Shown: piece by piece, positions 43,568 through 55,594 of the stretch
Layout: every line of letters starts with the position of its first letter
How positions within the stretch are numbered: position 1 is the stretch's first letter
Source of the DNA: Dietzia timorensis
Lineage (GTDB): Bacteria; Actinomycetota; Actinomycetes; Mycobacteriales; Mycobacteriaceae
Length of the DNA stretch: 64,000 bases
Reading direction: 5' to 3'
Assembly (NCBI RefSeq): GCF_001659785.1
Contig: NZ_CP015961.1
Span: 310,001-374,000 of the forward strand
The notes under the pieces: generated by a model
What the model was told of the DNA's origin: nothing
The model's database searches: none
What the model saw: only the letters and a program-made list of their open reading frames with translations
Translations under genes and position numbers: made by a program

Positions 43568-44080
43568 CTAGAACAGTGGCGGCTCGTCTAGGGGCGCGGT
43601 GTTGCCGCAAGCTTGGGCGTAAGCCTTGGCGTTCCAGCCGCCGGAGACCGCCTCGCGGACCGCGAGGGAGCGGGCGTGCCGGTCGTGGCGTTCGGTGGTG
43701 TTGCGGATGATCCCGGTACGCCCGCAGGCGACCGCGTAGAGCAGGTTCGCCGATTGGGTTGAGGCGATAAGATGGTCCGGGTCTAGGCGCACGCACAAGG
43801 GTTCATTGCAGCGGTGCTCACCGATCGCCCCGTCGGTTAGTTCGCCGGCGACCAGGAGCGCGAAGCGGTGCGCGTACTCGGTTCTGCTGACGCCGCCTTG
43901 TCGCCAGGTGATACGTCCGTATCCGTCGGAGATGGCGCCGGTCCAGATGTGGCATCCATTGCCCGGGGCGCGCACGACACGTGAGTAAAACGCGGCGATC
44001 GCCGCCGAGGTCGGAGGCAGTGTCGAGTCGTACGGCCTGGACCGCCTCGCAGCAGGTCGGGGCTGGGGACAGGCGTCCAT
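43568..44080 (-). CDS. HNH endonuclease
   Basis: 170 residues from the ATG at 44080; an ATG at 44194 would overlap the upstream gene by 71 bases and is less likely. GCHIWTGAISDGYGRI, then YAHRFALLVAGELTDGAIGEHRCNEPLCVRLDPDHLIASTQSAN, forms an HNH_3/phage-type HNH motif with paired Cys and His. It is found in homing, phage and plasmid nucleases. It follows a small HTH-like gene on the same strand, an arrangement common on actinobacterial plasmids. Target unknown. Confidence 0.8.
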   Translation of the reverse strand: MDACPQPRPAARRSRPYDSTLPPTSAAIAAFYSRVVRAPGNGCHIWTGAISDGYGRITWRQGGVSRTEYAHRFALLVAGELTDGAIGEHRCNEPLCVRLDPDHLIASTQSANLLYAVACGRTGIIRNTTERHDRHARSLAVREAVSGGWNAKAYAQACGNTAPLDEPPLF

Positions 44081-44123
44081 TCCCGGCAGCGGGATGTCCT
44101 CGAACCACCGGCCCGAGGAAGAC

Positions 44124-44492
44124 TCAGGGCTGCTGCTCACCGTTGGTGTCCGCCGAGGTCTGATCCGCCGCTGGCGTGTCACCGCCGTCGGCATCGTTGA
44201 CCGTGTCGTCGGTGTCGGTGGTGTTGTCCTTGGCGGCGCGGATCGCCGCCCCGACCTCGCGGGCGGACAGTCCGGTCATCTCCGCCAGGTCGGCCTGCGC
44301 CACACCCAGGTCCCGAAGCTCGACCAGCGCATCGCCGAGGGCGATCTGCGCGTCATTGCGGGCGTCGATCGCCGAGAACACCGCGACCAGCTTGGCCTCA
44401 CGCTTGCGTGCCCGCTCCAGCTCGTCGGCCATCGCCTGACGAGCGCGGGCCCGTGCAGTCTGTGAACGTGAATCAGTCTTGGTAGCCGCCAT
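44124..44492 (-). CDS. Small HTH-like protein, plasmid type
   Basis: 122 residues from the ATG at 44492. A basic N-terminus (TDSRSQTARARARQ) and a helical middle precede VAQADLAEMTGLSAREVGAAIRAAKD, which resembles a helix-turn-helix, followed by an acidic, low-complexity tail (NTTDTDDTVNDADGGD). It is encoded 43 bases before the HNH gene. DNA binding is likely but the family is not recognised. Confidence 0.6.
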   Translation of the reverse strand: MAATKTDSRSQTARARARQAMADELERARKREAKLVAVFSAIDARNDAQIALGDALVELRDLGVAQADLAEMTGLSAREVGAAIRAAKDNTTDTDDTVNDADGGDTPAADQTSADTNGEQQP

Positions 44493-44749
44493 GACACCCG
44501 ACCCTATTGCCCCACCCATCGTGCCGCAATGCTCAACCAGCACACCGTCTGGCCGATCCCGCTGTCACCGTCGCCGTTCGTCCCCGATCCGGTCGCACGT
44601 TCCGTGCTCCTTGATCCTCGCCTTCGCTCGTCTCAAACAGCCACACACAGTAGGCACTTCTAGTGAGCGATGGGAAACAGCTGGTCAGCGCCCTGCGTCC
44701 TCGTGGGGCGTAGACGCCCCGCACGAGGCCGCATACGCTGGAGGCTGTG

Positions 44750-45130
44750 ATGAGTCTCCGAGCTCGGTTCATGGCGACCTCGAACTCGGCGGTCATGCCG
44801 AGTACCTGGAACATCATGGCACCGACCGGGTCGGCGGGGTCGTAGGTAGTCCTCCCGACAGTCAGTGATGCGCCCTCTCTCCGGATCTGGTCCGCGATGT
44901 CGAGCAGGTCGCGCAGCGATCGTCCGAGACGGTCGAGCTTGGTTACCACGAACTCGTCGCCATCTCGCAGTTCAGCCAGCGCCCGATCCAGCGCCGGGCG
45001 CTGACGGCGCCGGCCACTGACACCGCGGTCGAGGTATCCGCCGGCGATCAACGCCGAGCTCGATCAGTGCCTGTCGTTGGGTCTCGACGTTCTGTTCGTC
45101 GGTAGACACCCGCCCGTACCCGATCTTCAC
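44750..45130 (-). pseudogene. Tn3-type serine resolvase remnant, frameshifted
   Basis: From the GTG at 45130, MKIGYGRVSTDEQNVETQRQALIELGVDRR (with the catalytic Ser of RVS) reads into a frameshift near 45045. The next frame continues YLDRGVSGRRRQRPAL, VVTKLDRLGRSLRDLLDIAD, and ends with the resolvase homology at MTAEFEVAMNRAR near 44760. The C-terminal HTH is absent and unrelated sequence follows. A single-base deletion at GCGGATAC would explain the shift. Probably non-functional. Confidence 0.8.
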
Positions 45131-45364
45131 CCCAGCAGTGTTGCATATGCCTGTGATTTATCCACTCATATTGCGCTACATGTCATTGATGCAGCGGCAT
45201 GAGTCGCCGTTAGGGTCCGAGCTGCGCGAGTCTCCGCCCGGGGCTTGCTCACGGCGTGTCGCGTTAGACGATCGTCAAATGCGACACCAGACTGACGGCC
45301 CATGGTGACCTGGGGGAGTTGCCACAATCCCCAGTGCCCTTCGCGGCAGTTCGGCTTTGGGTGT

Positions 45365-45592
45365 TTAGGTTGGCCCATCCCTGTTGCCGTCGGGCGCGGG
45401 ACGTTTGCTCTCGGCGTCAGTTGCCGCCACCCAGACTCTGTTCTCTTCACCCTCCGCGAGAATGCGAGTGGCACGGGCGTCCGGGTCTCCCGGGCTGAGC
45501 GCTACGATGCCGTCGTCGACGTAGTCGACGACGGCATCAAGGAACGCTGCGACCTGGCCAAGGTGGTGTTCTTCTCCATCCAACTCGATGTT
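45365..45592 (-). pseudogene. C-terminal remnant of a hypothetical gene cut by IS1380
   Basis: The leftward frame LNIELDGEEHHLGQVAAFLDAVVDYVDDGIVALSPGD...RILAEGEENRVWVAATDAE has natural-looking composition and ends at 45365. Its 5-prime end meets the IS1380 terminus, and beyond the element the frame could continue into 47254 and following as SYTTL. It looks like the surviving 3-prime end of a gene of unknown function disrupted by the insertion. Confidence 0.5.
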
Positions 45593-45595
45593 TAG

Positions 45596-47249
45596 CCTGG
45601 GTGTTTCATGGGGATCTGCGGATCGCTGGGCGAAAATAGACCGAAGTGCTTCCTGAGCAGGGGAAACTGGGACTTGTCTAAGGTTCCATGTTCTCCAGCA
45701 GAAAGCACTCGGTAGGTGAAGCGTACTTCGTGGTCGGCCGGTCTGTCCGTTACTGCTGATGGTGTCGGGGTGATCGCCCACGCCGGGGCCATCGTGCCTC
45801 GACTTCTGGCTGATCAGGTCGGTCTGACCGCCGAGCTGTCAGGGGCCATGGCTCGCCGACAATTCATCCCGATCCACGACCGCGGCCGTGTGCTGATCGA
45901 CACCGCGGTGATGCTCGCCGATGGCGGCGAGTCCATCTCCGACATCGGCGTCCTGCGCCACCAATCCGGGGCCCTGGGCCCGGTCGCCTCGGCGCCGACG
46001 GTGTGGCGCACACTCGATGAGGTCACTGCCGGCAAGCGCAAGAAGATCCAGGTCGCGCGTGCCCGCACGCGGCGGCACGTGTGGTCCCAACTGCCCGGCG
46101 GAGTACCCGCATCGGCGTGTGCGGGCGGGATCTGGGATCGACGGTCGTGCTCGATGTGGATGCCACCATCGTGGTCACCCACAGCGAGAAGGAACATGCA
46201 ACTCCGACATATAAGCGCACGTTCGGGTACCACCCGATCGGCGTGTGGTGCGACAACACAGAAGAGTTTCTCGCCGCGAGCTTGCGCCCGGGCAACGCCG
46301 GTCGAACACCGCTGCCGACCACATCGACGTCCTGGGCCAGGCCATCGCGCAGATCCCCGCCAGTCATCGGCGTGATCTGCTGATCCGCTCCGACGGTGCC
46401 GGCGCCTCCCACGACTTGCTGGAGTGGATCACCGAGCAGAACCGCGTTCGTGGTCGACAGGTGGAGTACTCGGTCGGCTTCGCTATCACTGCCCCGATTC
46501 GCCGGGCCATCGCGACCTGCCCCGAAGCCGCGTGGGGACCAGCGCTCAACCCCAACGGGGACATCCGCGACGGGGCCGACATCGCGGAGCTGACCGGGTT
46601 CCTCGCTCCCGGGATGCCAAAGTGGCCAGACGGGATGCGGGTGATCGTACGCCGCGAGCGGCCCCACCCCGGCGCCCAGTTGTCGATGTTCGAGGAGATC
46701 GATGGATGGCGCTACCAGGCTTTTGTCACCAACACCGCCACCGGCCAGCTGCAGTTTCTTGAAGCCAGGCATCGGGCTCACGCCCGGGTCGAGGACCGCA
46801 TCCGCCACGCCAAAGACACCGGCCTGGGCAGGCTTCCCTCGCGGGAGTTCGCTCTCAACCAGGCTTGGCTGGTGGCGGTGATGATCGCCGCAGATCTGGT
46901 GGCGTGGACTCGGATGCTGGCCTGCACCGGCGACGCCGCAGTTCTGGCCTTGTGCGAGCCCAAAGCGCTGCGCTACCGCTTCCTTCACGTGGCAGCCCGA
47001 CTGGTCCGTAGTGGCCGGCGGCGGCGCGTGAAGATTCCCGAAACATGGCCGTGGGCCACCGCCATCGTCGCAGTGTTCAACACGATCGCCGCGATCCCAA
47101 AACCCGCCTGACCTCACCTGCCCGCCCACGACATCACCACCCGGAGACCCGCCCACCGGCAGCGCCAGCCACACACGCACGCCCACACGCGAAAACAAGC
47201 CCGCCGTCACCCGACAGCAGCAGTCACACCGGCCCGTGAATCAGCGGGG
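45596..47249 (+). mobile_element. IS1380-family insertion sequence
   Basis: 1654 bp. The left end CCTGGGTGTTTCATGGGG and the right end, read inward, CCCCGCTGATTCACGGGCC are imperfect inverted repeats. A 4-bp target duplication TTAG lies at 45592-45595 and 47250-47253, as expected for IS1380. The single transposase gene is frameshifted. Confidence 0.88.
45716..47111 (+). pseudogene. IS1380 transposase with two frameshifts
   Basis: Three overlapping frames together give a full transposase of about 465 residues. Frame 1 (45716-46120) holds LLADQVGLTAELSGAMARR and DRGRVLIDTAVMLADGGESISDIGVL. Frame 2 (46120-46290) holds GRDLGSTVVLDVDATIVVTHSEKEHATPTYKRTFGYHPI. Frame 3 (46290-47111) holds NTAADHIDVLGQAI, LLIRSDGAGASHDLLEW and RLPSREFALNQAWL. 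DDE-region motifs are present but cannot be read in one frame. Each shift is explicable by one base. Confidence 0.88.
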
Positions 47250-47370
47250 TTAGAGTGGTGTAACTCGGTGGCCGAGATCGTCTCCGACATCCGTGTCGTT
47301 GACGGATGTAGAGCGGCCACCGTGTGATCCATCGAGTCAACCTTCCAAAGAATCCTCGAGGAGTCATCAC

Positions 47371-47720
47371 GATGACCGCACCCCATATTGTCGACCCGGC
47401 AGGCCTGCTTGGCCAAGCCCTCACAGAGGCGTCTCCAGATCTGATGCGTGAGCTGCAGCAGACCATGATCAACGCCCTGCTGTCCGCGGACGCCGATGCC
47501 GTCTGCGGCGCCGAGTGGAACGCCCGCTCGGAGCAGCGCACCAACCACCGCAATGGCTACCGCCACCGGCCCCTGGATACGCGGGTCGGCACCGTTGATG
47601 TCGCCGTCCCGAAGCTGCGCTTGGGCAGCTACTTCCCGAGTGGCTGCTCGAGCGCCGCAAGCGGGCCGAGTCACGGTCGTGGCGGACTGCTACCTGCGTT
47701 CCGGGCACCGCGCCGGGAGC
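47371..47720 (+). pseudogene. N-terminal fragment of an IS256-family transposase
   Basis: From the ATG at 47371, LMRELQQTMINALLSADADAVCGAEWNARSEQRTNHRNGYRHRPLDTRVGTVDVAVPKLRLGSYFP is the conserved start of mutator-type transposases. A frameshift after residue 90 leads to EWLLERRKRAES and then TVVADCYL in another frame, after which homology stops. It is a different copy from the IS256 at 27-30 kb. The following 300 bases, up to 48025, contain no recognised gene. Confidence 0.8.
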
Positions 47721-48025
47721 GGTCGAGTGGAGGAGGTTGTCGTGCCGGGGCAGGACGACCGGCACGCGGCCATCTCCCAGACTGAACCCCCCGGCCGCCG
47801 GCTCGTGGAGGAGAGCGGTGGTGATTGTCTGGCGGACGCCCGGGGCTGCCTCGCCCAGCGCATTTCTTGAGCTATCACTCGGCGGGCGGCGCAGGAACGA
47901 AGGATCCTTTCGATGGACCGCTGAGGTAGGTACATGCCTGCATGAACGAATGTATAGTCACGTAACCGCATGCCCGTCCAACCGGAAACCGCGCAGATTG
48001 CTGCGACGCCGATTCAGGAGATGTC

Positions 48026-49127
48026 ATGTCAGTCGAGGTCCCTACCCGTCATCCAGAGCCGCGACGAGTCCTACTGGACTATCCCACCGTCAGGCAGGGC
48101 ATTGTGGTTCCGGAGCGCTGAGAGACCTCCTGGAGTGGGCCGGTCTGGGCTGGGACGAGGTGCCGAGCGAAGGTCTGGTCTTCGGAATGGGCGGTGGTCT
48201 CGGCTTCACCTACCTGCGGGCACCGGGTCTCGCCCCTCCCATCTACTTCGTCGGGCGTAGCAGCGACCTCGAGGTCGACCTTCTCGCCAGGCTGGGTGCA
48301 GAGGTCGACGTTCGGGAACCCGACGATCCCGAGACCGGCTGGGGCTGGGTCCGCCGCGAACTCCAGCAAGGCCGTCCCGTGCTGATGTGGGCCGACATTT
48401 CTGAGCTGCCCTACCTCAATGTCCGCCTTCAGATGAGTCGGCACGACATCGTCGTGATCGGTTACGAAGACGACACCGAGACGGCTTTCGTGGTGGACAA
48501 CGACCGAGCCGAGATGCAGAAAGTCCCCTACGAGGCTCTTGCGCGGGCGCGCGCGTCCCGATCGTTCCCCGTGCCCACGAGGCACACCACGTACTTCGTG
48601 AACTGGCCCCAGATCCTGCCCGATCTCCGCCAGACTGCGGCTTCGGCCTCGTGGCCTCGGTCGAAAACATGCAGGCGGCGACAACCGCGATTATTCCGGA
48701 CGCGTCGGTGCTACCGCCGGATGCCGTTGCCGCTGCCGGGATCAGTGGAGTCACGGTCTCGCCGAGGATGTCGACCGGTGGCCGGGGCTCATGCCCGAAC
48801 CGGAACTGGACATCGCGCTGCGTTCTCTCCACGCCTTTGTAGAGAAGGCAGGCACGGGCGGCGGCCTGTTCCGCCGGTTGCAGGCAGTTCTGTGGCGACG
48901 TGGCCCGGCTAACGGAGTCCGCGGAGATGGCGAAGGCCGGAACTGCGCTCTTGCGCTGCGCGGACACGTGGTCGGCTCTGGCTGCGGCCGGCCGTAGCGA
49001 CGGATCGACGCTCGATCGCTGGCGACGGGTCAATGAACTCGCCGCGACGCTTCCCCGCGACGAAGGCCATGCCATCTCTCACATGCGCAAAGCGGCGGGG
49101 GAACTGGGGATGGGTGACCCATTGTAG
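48026..49127 (+). pseudogene. BtrH-like (DUF4872) gene with several frameshifts
   Basis: The ATG at 48026 (AGGAG upstream) opens MSVEVPTRHPEPRRVLLDYP, then a one-base shift leads to HRQAGHCGSGALRDLLEWAGLGWDEVPSEGLVFGMGGGLGFTYL and about 180 further residues. These match the BtrH N-terminal and DUF4872 domains (Cys in HCGSGALRDLL, HDIVVIGYEDD). Further shifts near 48640, 48750 and 48895 carry the frame through ASVENMQAATTAIIPDAS, LAEDVDRWPGLMPEPELDIALRSLHAFVEKAGTGGGLFRRLQ and ARLTESAEMAKAGTALLRCADTWSALAAAGRSDGSTLDRWRRVNELAATLP to a stop at 49127. BtrH relatives transfer acyl groups from carrier proteins. The full domain set is present, so the shifts may be consensus errors. Confidence 0.75.
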
Positions 49128-49149
49128 GCAAGTCGGCGAACGCAGCAAG

Positions 49150-49686
49150 CGAGCACCACTGCCGGGTTGCAGCAGCAAATCTGCGGCCAGCGACGTAAAG
49201 GCGACCCGCTCTACGGGATCCGCACCATCATCCCGCTGCGACCCGGCACGGCTGACCGAGCGGCAGTGGCGACGGTTCAATGACGCATTGGCCGCCGACC
49301 CCCGGCACGAGGAACTGTTCCTCGCCTGGCAGATCGCCCACGAACTCCGACAGGCCTACCACCATAAAGACCTGCCAGCCGGGCGCAGCGCTGCGGAGAA
49401 GATACTCGCGACCTTGCCGTCCTGCCCGATCCCAGAGATCGCCCGCCTCGGCCGCACTCTTCGCAAGTGGAAGGACTCCTTCCTCGCCTACTGGACCACT
49501 GACCGATCCAACAATGGTGAACCGAAGCGATCAACGGCCTCATCGAACTCCACCGGCGCCTGGCCCGCGCTACCGCAACCGCGACAACTACCGCCTGCGG
49601 ATGCTCCTCATCGCCGGCGGCTACGGACCTGACCCCACACTCAGATGCGAAGAGCCCCTTATCCGCCCTTCCGGAATCAGAGTGCA
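49150..49686 (+). pseudogene. ISL3-family transposase C-terminal fragment (plus strand)
   Basis: Fragments RRKGDPLYGIRTI, RLTERQWRRFNDALAADPRHEELFLAWQIAHELRQAYHHKDLPAGR, ILATLPSCPIPEIARLGRTLRKWKDSFLAYW, NGLIELHRR and YRNRDNYRLRMLLIAGG lie in consecutive frames and reproduce the C-terminal half of ISL3 transposases. At least three frame changes are needed. The N-terminal half, including the zinc-finger and first Asp, is missing. Confidence 0.78.
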
Positions 49687-49955
49687 TTGATCCGGTCGTG
49701 AAGCTGACCGGAGTGGATCAGTGACCGCAAGATGTAGTGCTTGAGGTTGCGGAAGCCCAGGGCGATTCCGCGGAGGTGTTCGAGGCGTCCGTTGATGGCC
49801 TTGACGGGCCGTTGGAGGCGCCCACGTCGAAGTAGGCGAGGATCTCGCGGTGCCGCTTCCATAGCGACCGGCCCAGCTGGGCGAGCTCGGGCAGTGGACG
49901 TTCCCGCTCTGGTGGACACCCGGAGATGAGCGGTGAGTTCCCCAAGATAGAGGGA
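49682..49955 (-). pseudogene. ISL3-family transposase C-terminal fragment (minus strand)
   Basis: Leftward from 49955: PELAQLGRSLWKRHREILAYFDVGASNG, then in another frame VKAINGRLEHLRGIALGFRNLKHYILRSLIHSGQL to a stop at about 49682. This is a second, different ISL3 transposase end lying tail-to-tail with the plus-strand fragment. It ends exactly where the large duplicated segment begins (49962), so it marks the duplication breakpoint. Confidence 0.8.
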
Positions 49956-49961
49956 GCGGAT

Positions 49962-50931
<970 letters not shown>

Positions 50932-50954
50932 GATCTTGTCCTTGTCGGGCCGGG

Positions 50955-51753
50955 TCAGCGGCCGGTGAAGTTCGGCGAACGCTTGGCCACGAAGGCGGCC
51001 TGGCCCTCGTGGCTGTCGTCTGAGGCGAGTGAATAGACGAAGTTGCGCTTTTCCGTGCTCGAGCCCTGCGGCTATCGACCCGGTCTGCGCGGCCAGGGCG
51101 GCGTCTTTGGCCAGGGCCACGGCCAGCGGGGAATTAGCCGAGATCCGCTGCGCCAGGGCGATCGCCTGTTCGACGACCTCGTCGTCGTCGACCACCTTTC
51201 CCACCAGGCCGAGGGTGGCGGCCTCGGTCCCGGTGACCAGGTCGCCGCTGAGCAGCAGTGCCATGGCGCGAGGTTTGCCGAGCGCCCGGATGAGTCGTTG
51301 GGTGCCGCCGCCGCCGGGGATGACGCCGAGCTTGACCTCGGGTAATCCAAGGCGGGCACCCTGGCCGACGATGCTGGTGTCGCAGGCCAGGACGAGTTCG
51401 AGCCCGCCCCCCAGGGCCAGGCCCTCGACGGCTGCGATCACCGGTTTGGGGGAAGTTCTCCAGGTCGGCCCATAGAGTCCCCCGGAGGCCCGCCGCTGCC
51501 CGATCAACGGATCGGCCCGCAGGGCGTCGAACGCGGTGATGTCTGCTCCAGCGCAGAACACGCCGCTCGCGCCGGCCAAAACTATGGCGCGCACGGAGTC
51601 ATCGGTCCGCAGCTCGGCTAGGTGCCTGTTCAAGGCTGCGAACACCGCGGCGTTCAGTGCATTCCGGGCCTCGGGTCGGTTGATGCGCAGGATCGCGACG
51701 GCTCCGCGTCGTTCGCTGCGCACCACATCATCGTGTCCGCTCCGGTTGTTCAT
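50955..51753 (-). pseudogene. Enoyl-CoA hydratase, copy 2, frameshifted as read
   Basis: Full-length counterpart of 34077-34874 with three single-base indels: an extra G near 51447 and a missing C near 51480 (which almost compensate each other) and an extra C near 51053 that changes the C-terminus. All lie in short homopolymers. If these are base-call errors the gene would be identical to copy 1. Confidence 0.88.
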
Positions 51754-53419
51754 TCCTCGGCTCCCCGGTAGAGATCGGCGTGGTCGGTGCGTAGCGTCTT
51801 TTGTCCAACTTGCCGACGCTGGTGCGCGGCAGCGCGTCGGCGAAGATGACGATGTCGGGCAGTTGCCACTTGGCGAACTTGTCTTCCAACACGGCGTGGA
51901 TGTCGTCGACGTCAAGATCGGCACCGTCTTCTTGGACGACGATCGCAACCGGGCGCTCTTGCCACTTGGGATGCTCGATCCCCACCACGGCGGCTTCGCG
52001 GACCTGTGGGTGGGCGACGATCGCGTTTTCCATGTCGATCGAGGAGATCCATTCGCCGCCGCTTTTGACCACGTCCTTGATGCGGTCGGTCAGCTTGAGG
52101 TAGCCGTCGGGGCGGATCGTGCCGGCATCGCCGCTGCGCCACCACCCATCGGCGAACGCGCCGCCTTTGTCTTCCATCTTGTGGTAGCGCTCGATGATCC
52201 ACGGGCCGCGCATGAGCACCTCGCCCTGGGAGACACCGTCGTGGGGTAGTTCGGTTCCGTCCGGTCCGACGACCTTGATGTCGATCCCGTTGACCAGCAG
52301 ACCCTGGCCCGCTTGAGATCCCACTTCTCCTTCTCACTGAGCACGTCCCGCAGCGTGTGCTTCAGGCCTGCGTTGACGGTGACCAGCGGAGTGGTCTCCG
52401 TGGCGCCGTAGGCGTGGATGATGTCGGCGCCGGTGAGGTCATGGAAGCCGCGCATGAGCGTGAGCGACGGTTCGGTCGCCCCGGACAGCAGACGGGCGCG
52501 GCTGAAGTCCGGGCGCGTCTTGAGTGTGCGGATGTAGTCGAGCATCGGCTCGAAGATCGCGGGGGCACCGTTGGCTACGGTGACGGACTCGGAGATCATC
52601 GCGTCAACCAGCACAGAGGTGTCCTCGGCCGTATACCGTCCGGGCAGCACGACCTTGGCGGCCGAGTAGATGGCCGACTGCGGCAGTCCCCAGCCCTGGC
52701 CGTGGAACATCGGGGTGATGACCATGACGGTGTCGTCGTCGCCCATCTTCAACTGCGCTGCCTCGGCAAGAGTGTGGAGGTAGATCCCGCGATGGGAGTA
52801 GTACACGCCCTTGGGGCGGCCGGTGGTGCCGGTGGTGTAGCACGCGCTGTACGCCGAGGTTTCGTCGATCATCGGCCAGTCGAAGGTCGATTCCGCGGCC
52901 GTCAGCGCGTCTTCCCAGTGGACGACCCCGGGCAGGGTGGTGGAGATCTCCGAGAGTGGCTTGTCCGTCATGACCACCCAGGTCTTCACCCCGACGCCCT
53001 GCTCGACCAGCGCCTCGGCCACGGGCAGCAGGGACTCGTCGACCAGCACGATCGAGGCTTCGGCGTGGTCGGTGACATAGGCCAGGTCCACCGGGCGAGC
53101 CGCAGGTTCATCTGCAGCATCACCGATGCGATACCGGGAATCGCCCAGTACAGCTCCATATGGCGTTTGGAGTTCCAATCCAGGATTCCCACCACCGTTC
53201 CGGGCCGGCCCCCAGCCCGGTGAGCGCGTGGGCTGACTTCCCGACCCGCTCGAACATGTCTGCGTAGGTGTAGCGGTCCCAGCCCCCGTCGATGGTGCGG
53301 AATACGATCTCCTGCTCGGGGTAGGTCCGGGCGGAGTGCCGCAGCAGGGTGGTGGTGTTGAGCTGGTAACTGTCACCGTGTGTCGACGGCAGACCGGTGA
53401 CGATGGGGTGGGACGTCAT
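51750..53419 (-). pseudogene. Acyl-CoA ligase, copy 2, frameshifted as read
   Basis: Counterpart of 34871-36544 with four single-base deletions in T or G runs (about 51799, 52306, 53092, 53201). Start and stop are preserved, and the central part (52310-53090), including YTTGTTGRPKGVYYSH, is open in one frame. If the deletions are real the protein is destroyed; if not, the gene duplicates copy 1. Confidence 0.88.
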
Positions 53420-53471
53420 GTTGGTGCTCCTGAAGTGGGGTTGGGACGGTGGCTGGGACGGAGGGGGCTCG

Positions 53472-54675
53472 TCAGAGGCGTTCGATGATGGTGGTGTTAG
53501 CGGTGCCGTGGGCTTCGCAGATGGTCTGTAGCCCGTATCGGCTGCCGGTGCGTTCGAGTTCGGTCAGCAGGTCCGTCATCATGCGGGCGCCGGTGGATCC
53601 GAGGGGTGGCCGACAGCCACCGAGCCGCCGTTGACGTTGAGTTTGTCGTCGGGGACGCCGAACTCTTTTTGGAACATCAGCGGTACTCCCGCGAACGCTT
53701 CGTTGACCTCGAACAGGTCGATATCGTCCACCGTGAGCCCCGACCGGTCCAGGGCCTTGCGGGTGGACTCGAGGATTGCGGTGAACTGGATGATCGGATC
53801 GGCCGCGGCGACCGCGTGGACCACGAAGCGGGCGCGGGGGGTGAGCCCGTGGGCCTCGGCGAACTCGCGGTCGGCGATGAGTAGTGCGGCGGCGCCGTCG
53901 CTGAGCTGGGAGGAGTTGGCTGCGGTGGTCTTGCCGTCTTCGGCGAACACCGCCCGCAGGGACGCCATCTTCTCTGGGTCGAGCTCGGCCCGGATCCCCT
54001 CATCCGCGGTCACGGGCTCGCTGGAGTCATCGAGCGGGTCGCGGCGCAGCGGAACCAGCTGGGTCTCGAAGCGGCCGTCGCGGGTGGCAGCCAGCGCCCG
54101 CTCGTGGCTCCGGCGGCTGAAGGCGTCGAGTTCCTCCCGGCTGAGGTCGAAGCGGGTGTTCATCAGCTCACTGGACGGGCCTTGAACCAGCAGTCCGCCG
54201 TCGTAGCGGGCCAGTTCGCGGGGGAGTATTGCGGGCCTAGCGGGGCGCCGGGTTGTAATGAGGATGGCAGCGCCACCTGTGACATCGACTCCACGCCGCA
54301 TGCGATGGCGAGGTCGTAGGACCCCGCCTCCACACCGTGGGCGGCAAATGCGACAGCTTGCTGCCCCGAGCCGCACTGTCGGTCCACGGTCACGGCCGGC
54401 ACCGAATCGGGCAGGCCGGAGGAGAGCACCGCATGGCGAGCGATGTTGGAGCTCTGCTGGTCGTGCGTCATCACACAGCCAGCGATCACGTCGTCGATTT
54501 TCTCCGGCGCCACATCACTGCGGCGAACCAGTTCACTGAGGGTGGCCCCCAGCAGATCGGCGGGATGCCAGGCGGCCAGCGCCCCGCCGCGCTTGCCGAC
54601 CGGGGTCCGGACGGCATCGACGATCACGGCCTCGCGGGTGGCTCGGGAACTACGGGGCTGGGGGGAGTCGGTCAT
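53472..54675 (-). pseudogene. Thiolase, copy 2, frameshifted as read
   Basis: Counterpart of 36597-37802 with single G deletions near 53603 (just before the catalytic His motif) and near 54221 (after residue about 150). Start, nucleophile region QCGSGQQAV and stop are preserved. Status depends on whether the two deletions are real. Confidence 0.88.
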
Positions 54676-54698
54676 GACTGGGTCCTTCCTCAAGGTGG

Positions 54699-55586
54699 TC
54701 AGGTGGTGGGCGCCGTGGGCGCGTGAGTGGTCTGCGCTGTGGCCGGGTGGGCATCGCGAACGGCGGTGAGCGGGATGTCGTGGCGCGCGGCCAGATCCTC
54801 CCAGTGGGCCGTGGTGTGCGCGGCGAAGGCGCGGGTGTAGGCGGCGGATGTGCCGTCGCAATCGAGTACTTCTCTGGTGCGGGCCTCGAAGTGCGGTTCG
54901 AGTGCCCCCAGGGCGATGTGGCCGTCGGCGGTGGCATAGATGTTGTAGGAGGGCAGAGCCCCGCCCAGTGGTGCTCCATTGCCAAACAGGCCGTGCCGGA
55001 GGGCAGCCGCGGAGTCGTACGCGGCCGCGTCGAGAGTGATGCGTTGATGTCCGCCGGAGTCGTGCTGTCCCCGGGCCAGCAGCAGGGCCAGGGCGGCCGA
55101 GATGGCCCGCTCCCCACCGACGGTGTCGGCGACCGGGACCAGCGGCAGGTGCGGCGGCCGGATGGTGCCGTATCTCGCCTGATATGTCAGGTCGTGGCCC
55201 GCGACCTCCTCGTCGGCGCCGTCGTAGCCCACGATCTCCACATGGCACAACCGCGGGTAGCGGTCGCTGAGATCGCCGAGGCCGAGTCGGCAGAACGCTG
55301 ACGGGCGCATGGCGGTCACCAACACGTCCGCCGTATCGAGCAGCCTGGTCAGCTCCTCCAGGCCGCTACGACTTTTGAGGTCGGCCCGACGAACCTCCAC
55401 TCCCTGTGTCAGTTCTGCGTACCAGGAGGGCGCGGCCACGGCCAAGGCGTCACCCACCGGCGGCTCCACTTTGATCACCGCTGCGCCGAGGTCACGAAGG
55501 CCTGCCACGGCCAGCGGACCGGGCAGGTTGGTAGCCAAAGAGACGACCTGTATGCCGGCCAGGGGTCGGAGCGATCTGGGACTCAT
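54699..55586 (-). CDS. CaiB/BaiF-type CoA transferase, copy 2 (intact)
   Basis: 295 residues, identical by eye to the copy at 37826-38713, including the catalytic Asp in AGHDLTYQARYG and the short C-terminal domain. The divergent promoter region with its dyad is also preserved, so it should be expressed and regulated like copy 1. It is the first gene of a copy-2 operon whose downstream genes are frameshifted as read. Confidence 0.85.
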   Translation of the reverse strand: MSPRSLRPLAGIQVVSLATNLPGPLAVAGLRDLGAAVIKVEPPVGDALAVAAPSWYAELTQGVEVRRADLKSRSGLEELTRLLDTADVLVTAMRPSAFCRLGLGDLSDRYPRLCHVEIVGYDGADEEVAGHDLTYQARYGTIRPPHLPLVPVADTVGGERAISAALALLLARGQHDSGGHQRITLDAAAYDSAAALRHGLFGNGAPLGGALPSYNIYATADGHIALGALEPHFEARTREVLDCDGTSAAYTRAFAAHTTAHWEDLAARHDIPLTAVRDAHPATAQTTHAPTAPTT

Positions 55587-55594
55587 TTCAGCGA

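Noticed and set aside
45166-45474. Small minus-strand frame between the resolvase remnant and IS1380
   Set aside because: No family resemblance or ribosome binding site, and it overlaps the better-supported remnant ending at 45365.
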